This document shows positions 25,573 through 37,100 of a stretch of 64,000 nt of DNA, in pieces. The position numbers were made by a program, and so were the translations under genes. Under the pieces are notes generated by a model. It was not told where the DNA came from, did no database searches, and worked only from the letters and a program-made list of their open reading frames with translations. This stretch comes from Symsagittifera roscoffensis (Eukaryota; Xenacoelomorpha; Acoela; Convolutidae). Position 1 is the stretch's first letter. The number at the start of each line of letters is the position of its first letter. The stretch is taken from assembly GCF_963678635.1 (NCBI RefSeq), contig NC_087064.1, positions 36,775,716 through 36,839,715 on the forward strand, written 5' to 3'.

Positions 25573-26476
25573 TGTGCCAGTCGGTCATATTCGGAAGTTT
25601 GACCTTGAGAGAAGCAAAAAACACTTGATTTTGGAGTGAAATTTTATTTTTCAAAATTTCGAATGGAACCTGTCATGCACGATTTTCTCGCGATAACTGA
25701 AAATCAGAAAAGAGAAGTCAGAACGATCGAGTGACAATCGCGGGAAAGTTGCTAGGAAAATCAGTGGGAAATTGCTATTCGCAATTTCAGTAGCAATAAT
25801 AATCGAGAGTAGAGCTGTCCCATCTGAAACAGAGACGAGCGCATTCCCACGAACTGGATTGTTGTGACTGGAGTACTATTATTAACTGGACCAGAGTGAA
25901 CCTTCGGTGGAAAGGTGGACAGCTGGAGTGTCCCAATGGTTCACGAGAACTCACAGTCTAGAGTACAAACTTGTTCTTGTTATTAAAACTGACTAACATT
26001 AAACTCATTTTAGTTACTTTATTGATTCTTGAGTTGCTCACCGACTTATTTACTTCCTGGTTCTTGAGCGTGCTACAATGTGAGTACTAATTTAAATTTC
26101 TAGAGTGTGTTTTATAATTGTTATGTTGAGGTAAGGCGAGTTTTAGGTTGATCCATCTGAAATGGATCAAAGTTCCAATGTCTAATAAAAAGTAACTTAA
26201 CGGATTGTTCCAACCCGGTTTTTAACGGCGTTCATGTATTTTGGGTATCTAGAGACCTAAGTATGGGGACGTTTCTAATTCTAGAGTGGGGGGATATTTT
26301 AGTAGTAGCCTTTAAGCTGTAACGGGTCGTAGTCTCATGTCACAAGCGAACCGAATTGGCTCCGACTGATTTGAGGTACAAAAACACAAGAGATAGTGTC
26401 CCTGACTCTTGAGCCAATGGTTATAGGGCCTATTTTTCTTAAGCCTCATGTGTGACTGCAGTAGACGAATGTTACA
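25573..26476 (+). repeat. element B 5' LTR (904 bp)
   Basis: TGTGCC...GTTACA, nearly identical to 47690-48593. It is preceded by element A LTR sequence and followed 11 bases later by the candidate PBS. I did not identify a confident TATA box or polyadenylation signal. Confidence 0.93.
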
Positions 26477-26487
26477 TAGTGTTTTTA

Positions 26488-26504
26488 TGGCGCTCCTGGG
26501 TGTT
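26488..26504 (+). promoter_or_regulatory. candidate primer-binding site, element B
   Basis: TGGCGCTCCTGGGTGTT, identical to the site in element A (6361-6377) and at the same distance from the LTR. The tRNA is not identified. Confidence 0.6.
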
Positions 26505-26934
26505 TACGACATCAAGACTACGGAGTCGAACCCACTTGAGACAGCTTCGGGCTGAATGCCCATTCTAGAGTACCGGCGGTACGGTTCGACAGGAACGTGC
26601 AATTCTTCCGGTTGTACCGTGATAGCTTTTTAAGAAAACTAAAGAAAACTTCCTGGTACGCTCTCCGAACGAGGCTTAGCTAACCGAGTAAAGGGGGGCA
26701 ACTAGGGGGACAAAAACACGAGCAAAAAGACAAAAAGCGAAACAAAAACCATAAAACGAAAAAAGACAGTGACTTTGACACCAGATTAGTTGGATCAAAC
26801 CTTTATATTAATTAAATAGTATACCCATACTGTTTTACAAGTTCGATCGTTTCGATCAACCTAGTAATTTAATCCAGTAACCTTAATAAAGTGCCCGAGT
26901 GTGGGGCGTTGTCAAGGGTTTTCAGATTGCTTGG

Positions 26935-27150
26935 AACTTAGCTGGACAACAAGGAGACTTGACTGGAAGAGGTGACCAGCCGAGTGGGAAGGTTGTTCAG
27001 GAGCACTTGATCTGAACCAATAGGAGACTCGACTGGAACAGGTGACCGGCCGAGTGGGAAACTGGTTCACGAAAACTTGAGCTGTAGGAGACTGAACCAA
27101 TAGGAGACTGAGCTGGAACAGGTGATCAGTCGAGTGGGAAAGCAGCCAAG
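26935..27150 (+). repeat. three imperfect ~70-bp repeats in the B leader
   Basis: A block reading approximately ggagactgactggaacagg, then tgaccggccgagtgggaa, occurs three times (about 26950, 27025 and 27104) with substitutions and different spacer sequence between copies. Confidence 0.7.
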
Positions 27151-28009
27151 AAGGATTTGACAGTTCTCGAGTTCTCAAGTTGGGCAGAACGGGTATCGTT
27201 ACAATTCACATTACATTATAGGAAATAAGTGTAAAATTGGATAAGCGATATCCCCCGGTTTTGAGAAACGTTTTTACTTGAGCAGGCCTGGAGACAGGTC
27301 TACGGTTTTCTCTTGAGAGGTTTAGCACCCGGCGCTTAAGGTAATTTTAGGTTTAAGAAGGGGGGCTAAAAAGGGGGGAGGTTAGAAGGGGGGCTGGTTA
27401 AGTTAGAGGTTGGCGGTAGGAAATTGTAAAAAGGGGGGAAATTAGAGAAACTAATTAGTCGACATCGTTGATTTAGTTACATTAGTCATTTACACGCGTT
27501 GGTCATAGGATGCGGATATCCAAAATTGGAATTAGGTTAAGGTAGGTACCCTGGTCGGATCGGTAGGGGGGAACGGACATAGACAGTTTTTGTGATACCC
27601 CATAAGATCGCTAGCAGGGGGGAAGGAAACGCGTGGCAATTAGGTACCAGACATTTTTTTTCGATAGAAGGTAGACATTTGTCACCTTTGAATTTTAGGT
27701 GGGCTCATCTTTCTGTTTTTATTACTTTTTCTTGCTTAGATTTTTGTTGCATTTTGGTGAGGATTTGTGTTAAAATTTTGTACGAACAGGTGATCACAAG
27801 ATACCTGCGCACAGGTTTTGGTCTCAAGTTACTTGGAACATTGAAATAGAGGTAGCCAAAAAGAGAAATAAGAAAAAGGGGGGTCAGCATTTGGCTTTTA
27901 AGAGAGGATTTTGGGAAAATTTTACTAGAGCTTGAGTGGTGGTACAAGGTACGGCGAATCAAGAAGTCCCCATAACGAAGAGGAAAGAAGTCCCACCACC
28001 CAGACACTT

Positions 28010-28730
28010 GTCAACAGTCTTGGGACAGTGCCGAAGAAGTCTTAGGACAGAGCAGTCTGGGGACAGTCTTGGGACAGTACAGTCTTGGGACAGTGGTCTT
28101 GGGACAGGGTCTTGGGACAGGGTCTTGGGACAAGGGTCTTGGGACAGGGTCTTGGGACAAGGTCTTGGGACAAGGTCTTGGGACAAGGGTCTTGGGACAG
28201 GGTCTTGGGACAGGGTCTTGGGACAGGGTCTTGGGACAAGGTCTTGGGACAGGGTCTTGGTACAAGGTCTTGGGACAGGGTCTTGGGACAAGGTCTTGGG
28301 ACAAGGGTCTTGGGACGGGGTCTTGGGACAGGGTCTTGGGACAGGGTCTTGGGACAAGGGTCTTGGGACAGGGTCTTGGGACAGGGGTCTTGGGACAGTA
28401 GTCTTGGGACACTAGTCTTGGGACACTAGTCTTGGGACACTGGTCTTGGGACACTAGTCTTGGGACACTAGTCTTGGGACAGTAGTCTTGGGACAGTAGT
28501 CTTGGGACACTAGTCTTGGGACAGTAGTCTTGGGACACTAGTCTTGGGACACTAGTCTTGGGACAGTAGTCTTGGGACACTAGCCTTGGGACAGTAGTCT
28601 TGGACAAGAGTCTTGGGACACGGCCGGAAAGTACTGGGACGGTACCGAACAGTCTTGGGACAGGAGAAAGAAGCCTGGGACGGTACAAAGAAGAGTAGGG
28701 ACGACAATTGGAAGTCTTGGGACAGTATAA
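28010..28730 (+). repeat. leader minisatellite of element B (gtcttgggaca units)
   Basis: Roughly 45-50 units of gtcttgggaca. The first two-thirds have a 12-14 base period (ggtcttgggacag or caag). The last third has a 15-base period (gtcttgggacactagt or cagtagt). Edges are degenerate. Both strands are open over long stretches only because of the low-complexity unit. It lies just before gag, as does the unrelated array in element A. Confidence 0.95.
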
Positions 28731-28970
28731 AAATTGAAGTAAAATTACAAGAAGTGTTTTAAGACAGAATTAAGATAGAACGAGACTAATTGGAACCAGG
28801 TACGGTTGAGACCACAAATAAGGAAAGTTTCTCGAAAAGTTAATAAAGAGAACTGAAACAAGGTTTTCACTACGTTGTATATTTTTTTTAAAGAAATATT
28901 ATATTTTTTTTCTCTCGAAAGATTGTGTATATAGTAAAATTGTAAATAAGAGCAATTGTAAATAGAAATA

Positions 28971-30452
28971 ATGAGGCGGAGCAGGGTACCGGTAGCTGAA
29001 AAAAGACCTACCGAAGCAAAGTATAATTCGTCGCTACGCAAAACAACATCAATGGGCCCAAAGATAACAAAGAAGAACTTTTCAGTTAACATGGTCAGCA
29101 CAAGGAGTACAGCGGAGAACAGGGCAAAAGAGGGCACGGAAGGGGAACGAGTGGAACCCACCATCGAGATTGATCTAGAGACACCCGATCAAAGCGTAGA
29201 TGAACTGGAGAAGAAGACGACGGAGTCAACTCCAATGCCCAATGCGGAAGAACCAAACCAGAAACCCATAGAGTTCTCACCAATAGACGATGTGGAAGAT
29301 GCAATAGGCAACACCGAAGAAACGGTGAAAGAAGACTCCGAAGTAAAAAAGACATCTTTTACAGAAAGGTTGGCGATGATGGTCGGAATAAAAACGAAAG
29401 AGAACGTGACTGAAGAACCAAAAGCTGAAAGAGCACGAACATTTGGGACAGTGAGCACGAAGACGACAGAAGCCAATCCGAGAGAGGAACAAACTAAAGC
29501 AGAAGCAACGGCCGAAGAAAGATCAACGGCTGACCATGAAGAGGCTACTCTTGAGCTAGGTGACTTGATGGCAAAACTGAATCAGATCGACAAAAAGCTG
29601 AAGCACAGCGAAGAGGACAGAGAAGTGATAAGAAAAGAATTAAGATACAACAAACACGAGTATCTGGATAGTTATTTTAACCTGGCTAAGGCAACAGACG
29701 AGAGACTCAAGGAGATGACAGATAAGGTAGAAGCCACCAATAAAGAAAGAGAAGGGAACATCAAAAAAGATTTGCAACAGTTGAAAAACCGATATGATGA
29801 TGTCAACAGCCAAATAGGTAGCCTGGAAAAGAGGCTGGACACAATGAGCAAGAATCAGGCCGAAAGTTCAGGTGCAATACAGACGAAATTGGATGCAATC
29901 TTGAGAAATTCTACCTCACAAGAAAGACCGGCAGCGGATCGCACGCAAGGCACCAGAGTTGACTTTGTGGAACCACAAAGGGGCAAACGGCAATCGACAC
30001 CGTTGCCCTTAACCCGGAATACGGTGATCATAGCACCAACGGCTGATAAAACAATCATGAAAAGTGGGAATTCAAACACAACGAGTGGTCCGGGGGACTC
30101 AACAGCTAGCAGCAACGCAGGTCCGGATGCCATGACATGGGCAAGCACTTGGGAGATGATGAACAGGACTCTAGAGGCCTTCGCCACGAGGAACACTAAC
30201 TCGAGCGATAGGAGAGACGGAAAATCAAGGAAAACTTTCAAGAAGCCAAAAGAATTCAAAGACGACTCAGATGGATGCATTGACACGTGGGTCGAAATGA
30301 TGAGATTACATCTAGAACAAGATAACTTAAATGATGAAAGGCAAGCATGCACAGCCATACTCAGTAACCTGGAAGGCACGGCATTGAAATGCGTGGTTAA
30401 AAAAAAGAAGAAGAACGCGATACCGCGGACAAGATCTTCGAGATATTGCTGA
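28971..30452 (+). CDS. element B gag, 5' reading frame
   Basis: 493 codons from ATG 28971. Other in-frame methionines (for example 29052 or 29092) could serve as the start. The N-terminal third is acidic and low-complexity. Residues about 197-313 form a heptad-like charged region consistent with coiled coil. The last ~100 residues hold the capsid-like block 'DDSDGCIDTW' shared with element A. The frame runs past an eight-A run (30399-30406) into a short unrelated tail, whereas conserved gag protein continues in the -1 frame. Gag proteins form the particle that packages element RNA. I infer that the functional product needs the frame switch or that the copy carries a 1-base indel. Confidence 0.85.
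   Translation: MRRSRVPVAEKRPTEAKYNSSLRKTTSMGPKITKKNFSVNMVSTRSTAENRAKEGTEGERVEPTIEIDLETPDQSVDELEKKTTESTPMPNAEEPNQKPIEFSPIDDVEDAIGNTEETVKEDSEVKKTSFTERLAMMVGIKTKENVTEEPKAERARTFGTVSTKTTEANPREEQTKAEATAEERSTADHEEATLELGDLMAKLNQIDKKLKHSEEDREVIRKELRYNKHEYLDSYFNLAKATDERLKEMTDKVEATNKEREGNIKKDLQQLKNRYDDVNSQIGSLEKRLDTMSKNQAESSGAIQTKLDAILRNSTSQERPAADRTQGTRVDFVEPQRGKRQSTPLPLTRNTVIIAPTADKTIMKSGNSNTTSGPGDSTASSNAGPDAMTWASTWEMMNRTLEAFATRNTNSSDRRDGKSRKTFKKPKEFKDDSDGCIDTWVEMMRLHLEQDNLNDERQACTAILSNLEGTALKCVVKKKKKNAIPRTRSSRYC
30399..30406 (+). other. A8 run at the gag -1 frame switch
   Basis: The codons read GTT AAA AAA AAG in the 5' frame, which contains A-AAA-AAG, a known type of slippery heptamer. Downstream, the conserved gag sequence is in the -1 frame (the RDTADKIFEIL block). 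Element A changes to the same relative frame at its own A5 run (11255-11259). No pseudoknot has been verified. Confidence 0.6.
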
Positions 30453-31099
30453 ATCGATTCGGGTCAGGCATGAAGGGTCACCAAGCGATGATGCGATTTG
30501 AAAAGAGAAGGCAGAGGGACGACGAGTCAATAGATCGGTTCCTAGATGATCTCGAGAGCTTGAGAAGAAGGAGTGACCCAGAGGAGTCGACAAACAGAAG
30601 AAACTTTAGCATTGCCTCGAAGTTCATTGATGGGGTAAAAAGTGACGACTTAAGGACAATGTTAGCAACATACTACACATTGTCGAAAGACAGCGCACCA
30701 ACCCCAGAAGAAATGAGACAGAAATCAAGGGAATACATGCTGATGAAACCCAAGAAATACTCATATACAGAAAACAGGAACACACAGGGGGGAAGTCAAC
30801 CCCAGAGGTCGTCATGGTACAAGCCTAGAGATGACATGGACAAGCGCAGATCATGCGCGAACTGCGGGTCGGCGGATCACCACGTGGCTGACTGCACAAC
30901 ATACAAACAAGGCATGAAGAGCCTAGGATACGCACCGGATGAGGAGGACATGAGCCAGATGGAGGAACACGAGTACTATAATGGCTTAATCATCAAGATA
31001 GGCGCCAGATGCTTCTTCTGTAACCAGGAGGGGCACTTCAGAATGGATTGTCCCTTGTTCTGGGAAGCGGTCAAGGACCAGAATCACCCCCAAACATAA
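30407..31099 (+). CDS. element B gag, 3' reading frame (capsid end and nucleocapsid)
   Basis: Continuation of gag in the -1 frame. It contains the capsid C-terminal part (RFLDDLESLRRR and similar), a basic linker and two zinc knuckles: CANC...H...C at about 30857-30898 and CFFC...H...C at about 31012-31053, each C-x2-C-x4-H-x4-C. It has no credible start codon of its own, so it is presumably made by frameshifting from the upstream gag frame. It stops at TAA 31097-31099, just after a C5 run where homology moves to the pol frame. Confidence 0.85.
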   Translation, partial: EEERDTADKIFEILLNRFGSGMKGHQAMMRFEKRRQRDDESIDRFLDDLESLRRRSDPEESTNRRNFSIASKFIDGVKSDDLRTMLATYYTLSKDSAPTPEEMRQKSREYMLMKPKKYSYTENRNTQGGSQPQRSSWYKPRDDMDKRRSCANCGSADHHVADCTTYKQGMKSLGYAPDEEDMSQMEEHEYYNGLIIKIGARCFFCNQEGHFRMDCPLFWEAVKDQNHPQT

Positions 31100-31100
31100 T

Positions 31101-34100
31101 TTGGCATTAGCGGCGGTACAGAATCAGCGGAATAGGCAAAACGAGTTTGAATCTAGGAACTTAGGGGCACCAAACACCGAATTGCCGCCGAAAACAGTGA
31201 AAACTGTAACACATGTTAACGGTGCGATAGAATCCGCGGCCGGGAAATCTCTAGAGATAAATTATGAGAAAGCGGCGACGGAAGCAATTGCCAAAGTGAA
31301 ACAGGATCTGGCAGCGAAAGAAATAGAGCAACGACTAAAGCTGGAGATAGAAAGACAGAATTTTAACGAAGCATTAACCGGATCGAAACAAATACCAGAG
31401 GCTGTACCGGGCTCAACAAAGACCGGGAATTGCAATACTGTGAAAATGGTGACAGGTAAGCCTTTTGGCATATCGAAAATTGGGGCTAGAATAATGTCGA
31501 TAATCACAGTGGGCGGCCACGAGGTAACCAGAAACTTGAGCGAGCCGAGCGACCAGACGATAATGCACATTGACGTGTACGCAGATTACTTGAGCTGTAT
31601 AAGCCCACAAACGACTTCTAGAGCCTTGAGAGCACTACTCATGAGAGGGGGCAGCAAGTCGGTACGTGTTGATAGCAGATATACTGAAGCTTATGGTCCA
31701 CACGAGGTGATGCTAAATATAGATGGGATTAACATCTATACAAAGACGATGATAACATGTGACGAAGACCTAATTGGACAAATCTACGTAGGGAAAGAAG
31801 AATTGAAAGTGAGATCGATTGGACACTGCGCCATGCTAGAAGAAGATGCAATGCACATCGGGACGGAGGCAGATGTGACAGGGCACGTGCTGGATATAAG
31901 TGGCAAAAAGACTCAGTTGCGTGGGTTGCTTGACACGGGAGCAGTCTTGAGTGTCATACCAATCGAAACTTGGGAGAGGATGGGCTTTGACAAAGGTGAC
32001 TTGATAGACTCGAGAATACGGCTGTCAGCTGCAAACAAAGGGGCCCTACGGGTGCTGGGCAGGACGCCGATAATAGCCCTCAATTTGGGGGAACGTAACC
32101 TGTGGATGAGCTTTATCGTGGTAGAAAACCTAGATGAATCTGACCAATTCATTTTGGGCAGAGACTTCATCAGGAATTTCGACGTAACGATTGATCTAAA
32201 TAACGCAATGTTCAGGATACGGAACCCGGATAGGAGGTACGCAATCAAACCGGTAAATTTAATAATGGCAAATGAAAACAAAGCACCGGTATTCTTGAGT
32301 AGGAGGGTGAGGCTAAAAGCTAATGAAGCGGCAATCGTAAGTTTGAGGATGAAAAATTACAATGAACTAAGTGACAACAAGCAAGTGTGCATAGTTCCGA
32401 ATCCTAATAGTCAAAGTGCTGCTGTTTTAGGAAGATCATTTTCGATAACGAAGAGCGGCCTCTGCGTCAGTGTCTTGTTGAATACCCTTGATATACCGAT
32501 CACGATACAGAGAGGGAGGAAACTGGGATATGCTTTACCGGTTAAAACTCGATATGAAACAATTGAGAACTCAAAACAAAATGAGGTTGTTGATTGTCCC
32601 AATCACAGGGACAAAATTTGTATCTTGAGACGATTGCAGAAAATAAAAGATTCTTCAGGTCTTATTAAATCACTTAAGTCAGAAACGGATGATGGTCTTT
32701 CGAGCTGTTCGAACTTTCCAGAACGACCCACACTAGATGAAATGCAAAATGAAAAACCGGTCCTGCCGGAGATTGAACATTTGAGGGGCAAACTGAAAGA
32801 TGAACAGCTCGAAGCCATCAAGGACGTACTAGAGCGGAACGAGGAAGTTTTTTCGAGGCATAAGGCGGATATCGGGTGTTGTAATTTCGTTGAGCATGAA
32901 ATAGAACTTGAGGAAAACGCGGTACCACACAGGGAGGGGGCGAGGCGCATGACCCCACACAAATCGGACGCGTGTAGAAAAGAGATCGAGACGTTACTAG
33001 AGTATGACATGATAGAACCATCCAAGTCACCGTGGGCGTGTGGAGTAGTGATGGCCAAAAAGAAAGGCGACCAGTTGAGGTTTTGTTGTGACTTTCGATA
33101 CCTGAACTCCGTCACGGTGAAGGATGCCTATCCCATACCTAGGATTGATGAGAGCCTCTCGAAGTTAGGTGATGCAAAATTTTTTACGACTCTTGATTTA
33201 GGCTCGGCCTTTTGGCAAGTACCACTAAGGAAGCAGGACAGGGACAAGACAGGGTTTGCCTGCGAGTTGGGTCTGTTTCAATGGAAACGGATGCCGTTTG
33301 GACTTTGCAATGCCACAGCCACGTTTCAGCGGTTGATGGCACACGCGCTGATAGGCGTAACGAAGAAGTATGGCAACCTGGTAATGTGCTACGTGGATGA
33401 CGTGGTAATAGCGACGCCAACACTGGAAGACCACATTGAGAGACTAGACGAAGTGTTTGCATGCATGAAGAGGTCGGGGCTAAAGTGTAAACCATCAAAG
33501 TGCGAGATACTCAAGGACTCAATTAAATACTTGGGCAGGATGGTAGACAAGCACGGCATCAGACCTGATACGGACGCCGTGGAAGCAGTCCTGACCTGGA
33601 AATCACCGAAGACAGAGCACCAGTTGATGAGCTTCCTGGGTTTCGCTAACTATTATAGAGAATTCATCAAAGGCTATGCAGACAAGGTATACCCGATGCA
33701 ACAATTAATGAGACACAAGGGCAAGAAGTTCACATGGAACAACGCAGCAGAAGAGTCATTCCAGAGAATAAAGAAAGAGCTATGTGAGGCACCAGTACTG
33801 GGTATGCCGACGGAGAAAGGGATGTACGTGCTGGACACGGATGCGTCGGTAGTCGCGATTTCTGGGATTCTCCACCAAGAACAAGAATGGAATGGGAGGA
33901 CAGTCTTGAGACCAATAGCGTACGGGATCAAAGTCCTGAGTGACACGGAAATGAAGTACGGAGCACCGAAAGCTGAGATGTTCGCGGTGGTTACCTTTGT
34001 CGAGAAATACAGGGCATACCTGGGCAGTGAGCCATTCAAGTTGCGAGTCGACAACAGAGCACTGAGCTGGCTGAAAACGTACTCAATGGACCAAAGTTAC

Positions 34101-37100
34101 ATTGGGAGGTGGATAGTTCGCCTGGACGGATACAACATGATAATTGAGCATAGAACGCGAGATAAACATCAGAATGCCGACAGCTTGAGTAAGAAGACGG
34201 AGTTCTATGAGAGACAAGAGCAAAGAGAAGCAGACAGACCTGAAATCAAAGATGGCTTCTCGTTCATGGACAAGGAAACGTACGACAGTCTTCCACTCAC
34301 GAGATGGCTGGACAAGTCAGGCAAACCGATAGAAGATCATCCTGAATTGCCTAAAGAGCCTCCAGAGAAGACCATCTTGAGGAAGAGCAAGAGGATTCCG
34401 ATTGAGATTATACTCAAGTCGAAGATCGTGAAGGAGACGCTCAAGGCAAAAGGCTATGATCTTAACCAGGTGGAAGCAGGAACTGCACAGATAGATGATG
34501 ACTTGATGAGGTTGCTCGAGAAACTATCAGATGATAAGCCAGTGATCCAGGAGAAGGGTACAGAGAAACCGGAATTCACTATACTTCGGAGAAAAGAGAC
34601 AGTGAACGATACTGACTCATCAAGAGGAAGCGTCACTGACAGCAAAGATGTCGTGCGGTCACTAGTTGACAAAATCCCCGAAGACATTCTGGAGCAGACC
34701 AGGGTTAGGAAAAAGAAAGTGACGTTCAAGGAAGATACTGAACACCTGGGACTAGGTCAAGAGTCCGGGGAGTGTTCCAGGTTCACGGAAGAAGGAACCG
34801 GAGAAGGAAAATTGTCCGGGGAGCGTGAAGGATGGGATGAAGACTCGGATGAGAGCAGCGAAAACCAGGACAGTCTGTGCATGATACTGGCGGAAGAGAA
34901 GACAAGGCACCACGACAGGGAGTTACAGACGGATCCATCTTCAGGAACATACAACATGGACATACAGGAGATGCGAGGTGGTGAGGAACTTGAGAAAATT
35001 GCGGTCGCAAGGAAACCATTCAGGGAACTATCATGCAACTCAAGCATCAGAACGAATCTGGTGCCAGAAGATGATATGAAAATCGTGAAAAGGATGATAT
35101 GCGTGAAACTGAGTGATGACATCCACAACCCTGGTGAGATGAATGGACAGATCATGGCGTTAAAGGAGCATGTCAAGGCAAGATATAGGCTGTCAGACCT
35201 AATAAGAGCTCAGAAGAATGACAAAATGACAAGTAACCTCTCCAAATGGATCCAGTCGGGGGTCAAGGAGAAGGGGGAACTTGAGGAAGACAGCTACAAG
35301 AATTTGAGCCAGTTCTACAAAGAAAAGAGAGACTTACTTTATCACACAGCTGATGGAGTGGTAGCGTGCAAGAGGAGAGATGAGGAAAAGATATTACACA
35401 AACACAACCTCATCATACTACCACAATTGTACCAGACAGAGGTGCTTTTCAGATCACACGACCAGATGGGTCACCAGGGGATAGACAAAGTACAACAAAG
35501 GATACTTCACAGATTTGATTGGCCAGGAATGAGAAAAGCTTGCGAGAGATGGGTGAATGCCTGCCTGGCATGTCTCCAGGTAAAAGACCCAAGGAAGATG
35601 AAGTTTCCCCTCAAGTCCGTTGAGAGCTCGGAGTTCAATGAAGTGGTGCAGATAGACCATCAAAAAATCTGCATGACAGAGTCGGGATACAACCAGATAC
35701 TGGTTATAATAGATCACTTCACAAAGTTGGCGGAAGCGGTTCCGTGCCAGACAGCCTCGGCCGAAGAGACATGTGATCATCTGATAACGCATTGGATATC
35801 GCGGTATGGTTGTCCAATGACTTTCCAGTCGGACAACGGCAAAGCTTTTGTGGGGGACTTGACAAAAGAATTGATGAAGAGATCGCACATTGCTCAAGCA
35901 CACTCGACGACCTATCATCCGCAGACCAATGGGTTGGTAGAGAGACAAAACAGGACACTGGTCAACATGTTAAGGATGTACTGCTCAAGATACATGACGG
36001 ACTGGGACAAATACCTGCCACAGGTAGTAGGAGCCTACAACAGTACACAACACTCAACTACGGGCATCAGTCCTTTCATGATGTTGACGGGCAGGGAGAG
36101 AGCAATGCCTCTGACATTCTTTTACCCGGAATACGAGGGGAAAAGGACGTCGCCTCAGGCATACGTGAAAGAAGCGATCAAAAGACAACAGGAGTTGAAC
36201 GAGCTATGCAGGAGGAACACGGCGCAAGCGCAAATGAGGCAACGCAGGAAATACGACGAAAAAATATTAAGAGCAAAGCCATATGAAGTGGGCCAATACG
36301 TGTGGGTCTTCCAAAATGTAATACCGCCCAAGGGAACAAAGAAACTACTCAAGAAGTGGAGGGGACCATTCATGATAACGGAGGTTCATCAACAAGGACG
36401 GTTCTATCGCTTGAGTACTGGGCGAGCGGCACATTATGAAAATCTGAAGCGTCACGTCCCGTCCCCAGAGGATTGGTGCATACCGAAGGACATGGAGGGT
36501 CTTGAGTACCTGGTGGTAGAGCCAGCGTGTGAAGTGAATGAGAAAGGCACTAGAGAGAAAAATGATGGTAATGAGAACTTGAGTTTGGACGACAATGAAA
36601 AGATAGGAGTGGAGTCTGATGCAGGATCATTTGTAGAAGAAGACTGGAACGACCCGGAGCAAGACGAGGTGCCGAAATGGATGGAACCGGATCGAACAAC
36701 ACCACCGGAAACCAGGACTGGCAATCGTAAACGCACAGGCATGAGGTACAACAGGTACGGGGATGACTTCTTGATCGATAAGATACAGCCAGACAAATTG
36801 GGCGAGGAATTACTGAAGGCAGGCGAACTGGAAGTAGGAGAGGAATGGCAGGTCATTGACGATGGTGGTCATTATCCGCAGGATGACTATTCGACGCCAG
36901 AATTAGAAACGGATCTCGAACAGAGTGAGATCGAGAGGAGGGAGAACACGAACTTGAGGATTCTAGAGTGGATGCGTGATGTCAAAGACGAGAGCCGCGA
37001 AGGACAAAGCATTCAGCAAGTCGATGTATCAGCAGCGAATTACATGAAGACAGAGGACCCTCTTTTCGGATGGACGGCAACAGACAGGCCACTGGACATT

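Larger units (their letters stand above)
26505..28970 (+). other. element B untranslated leader
   Basis: About 2.5 kb without a real gene. It contains several A/G tracts ending in six G (for example 26693-26698, 27360-27365, 27373-27378, 27388-27393, 27433-27438, 27878-27883), a short repeat block (about 26935-27150) and the minisatellite at 28010-28730. Open frames across the minisatellite are products of the repeat. Confidence 0.7.

Noticed and set aside
28011-28688. Long open frames on both strands rich in SQDPVPRP or GTGSWD repeats
   Set aside because: They run through the gtcttgggaca minisatellite and are open in several frames at once, so they are repeat artefacts, not proteins.
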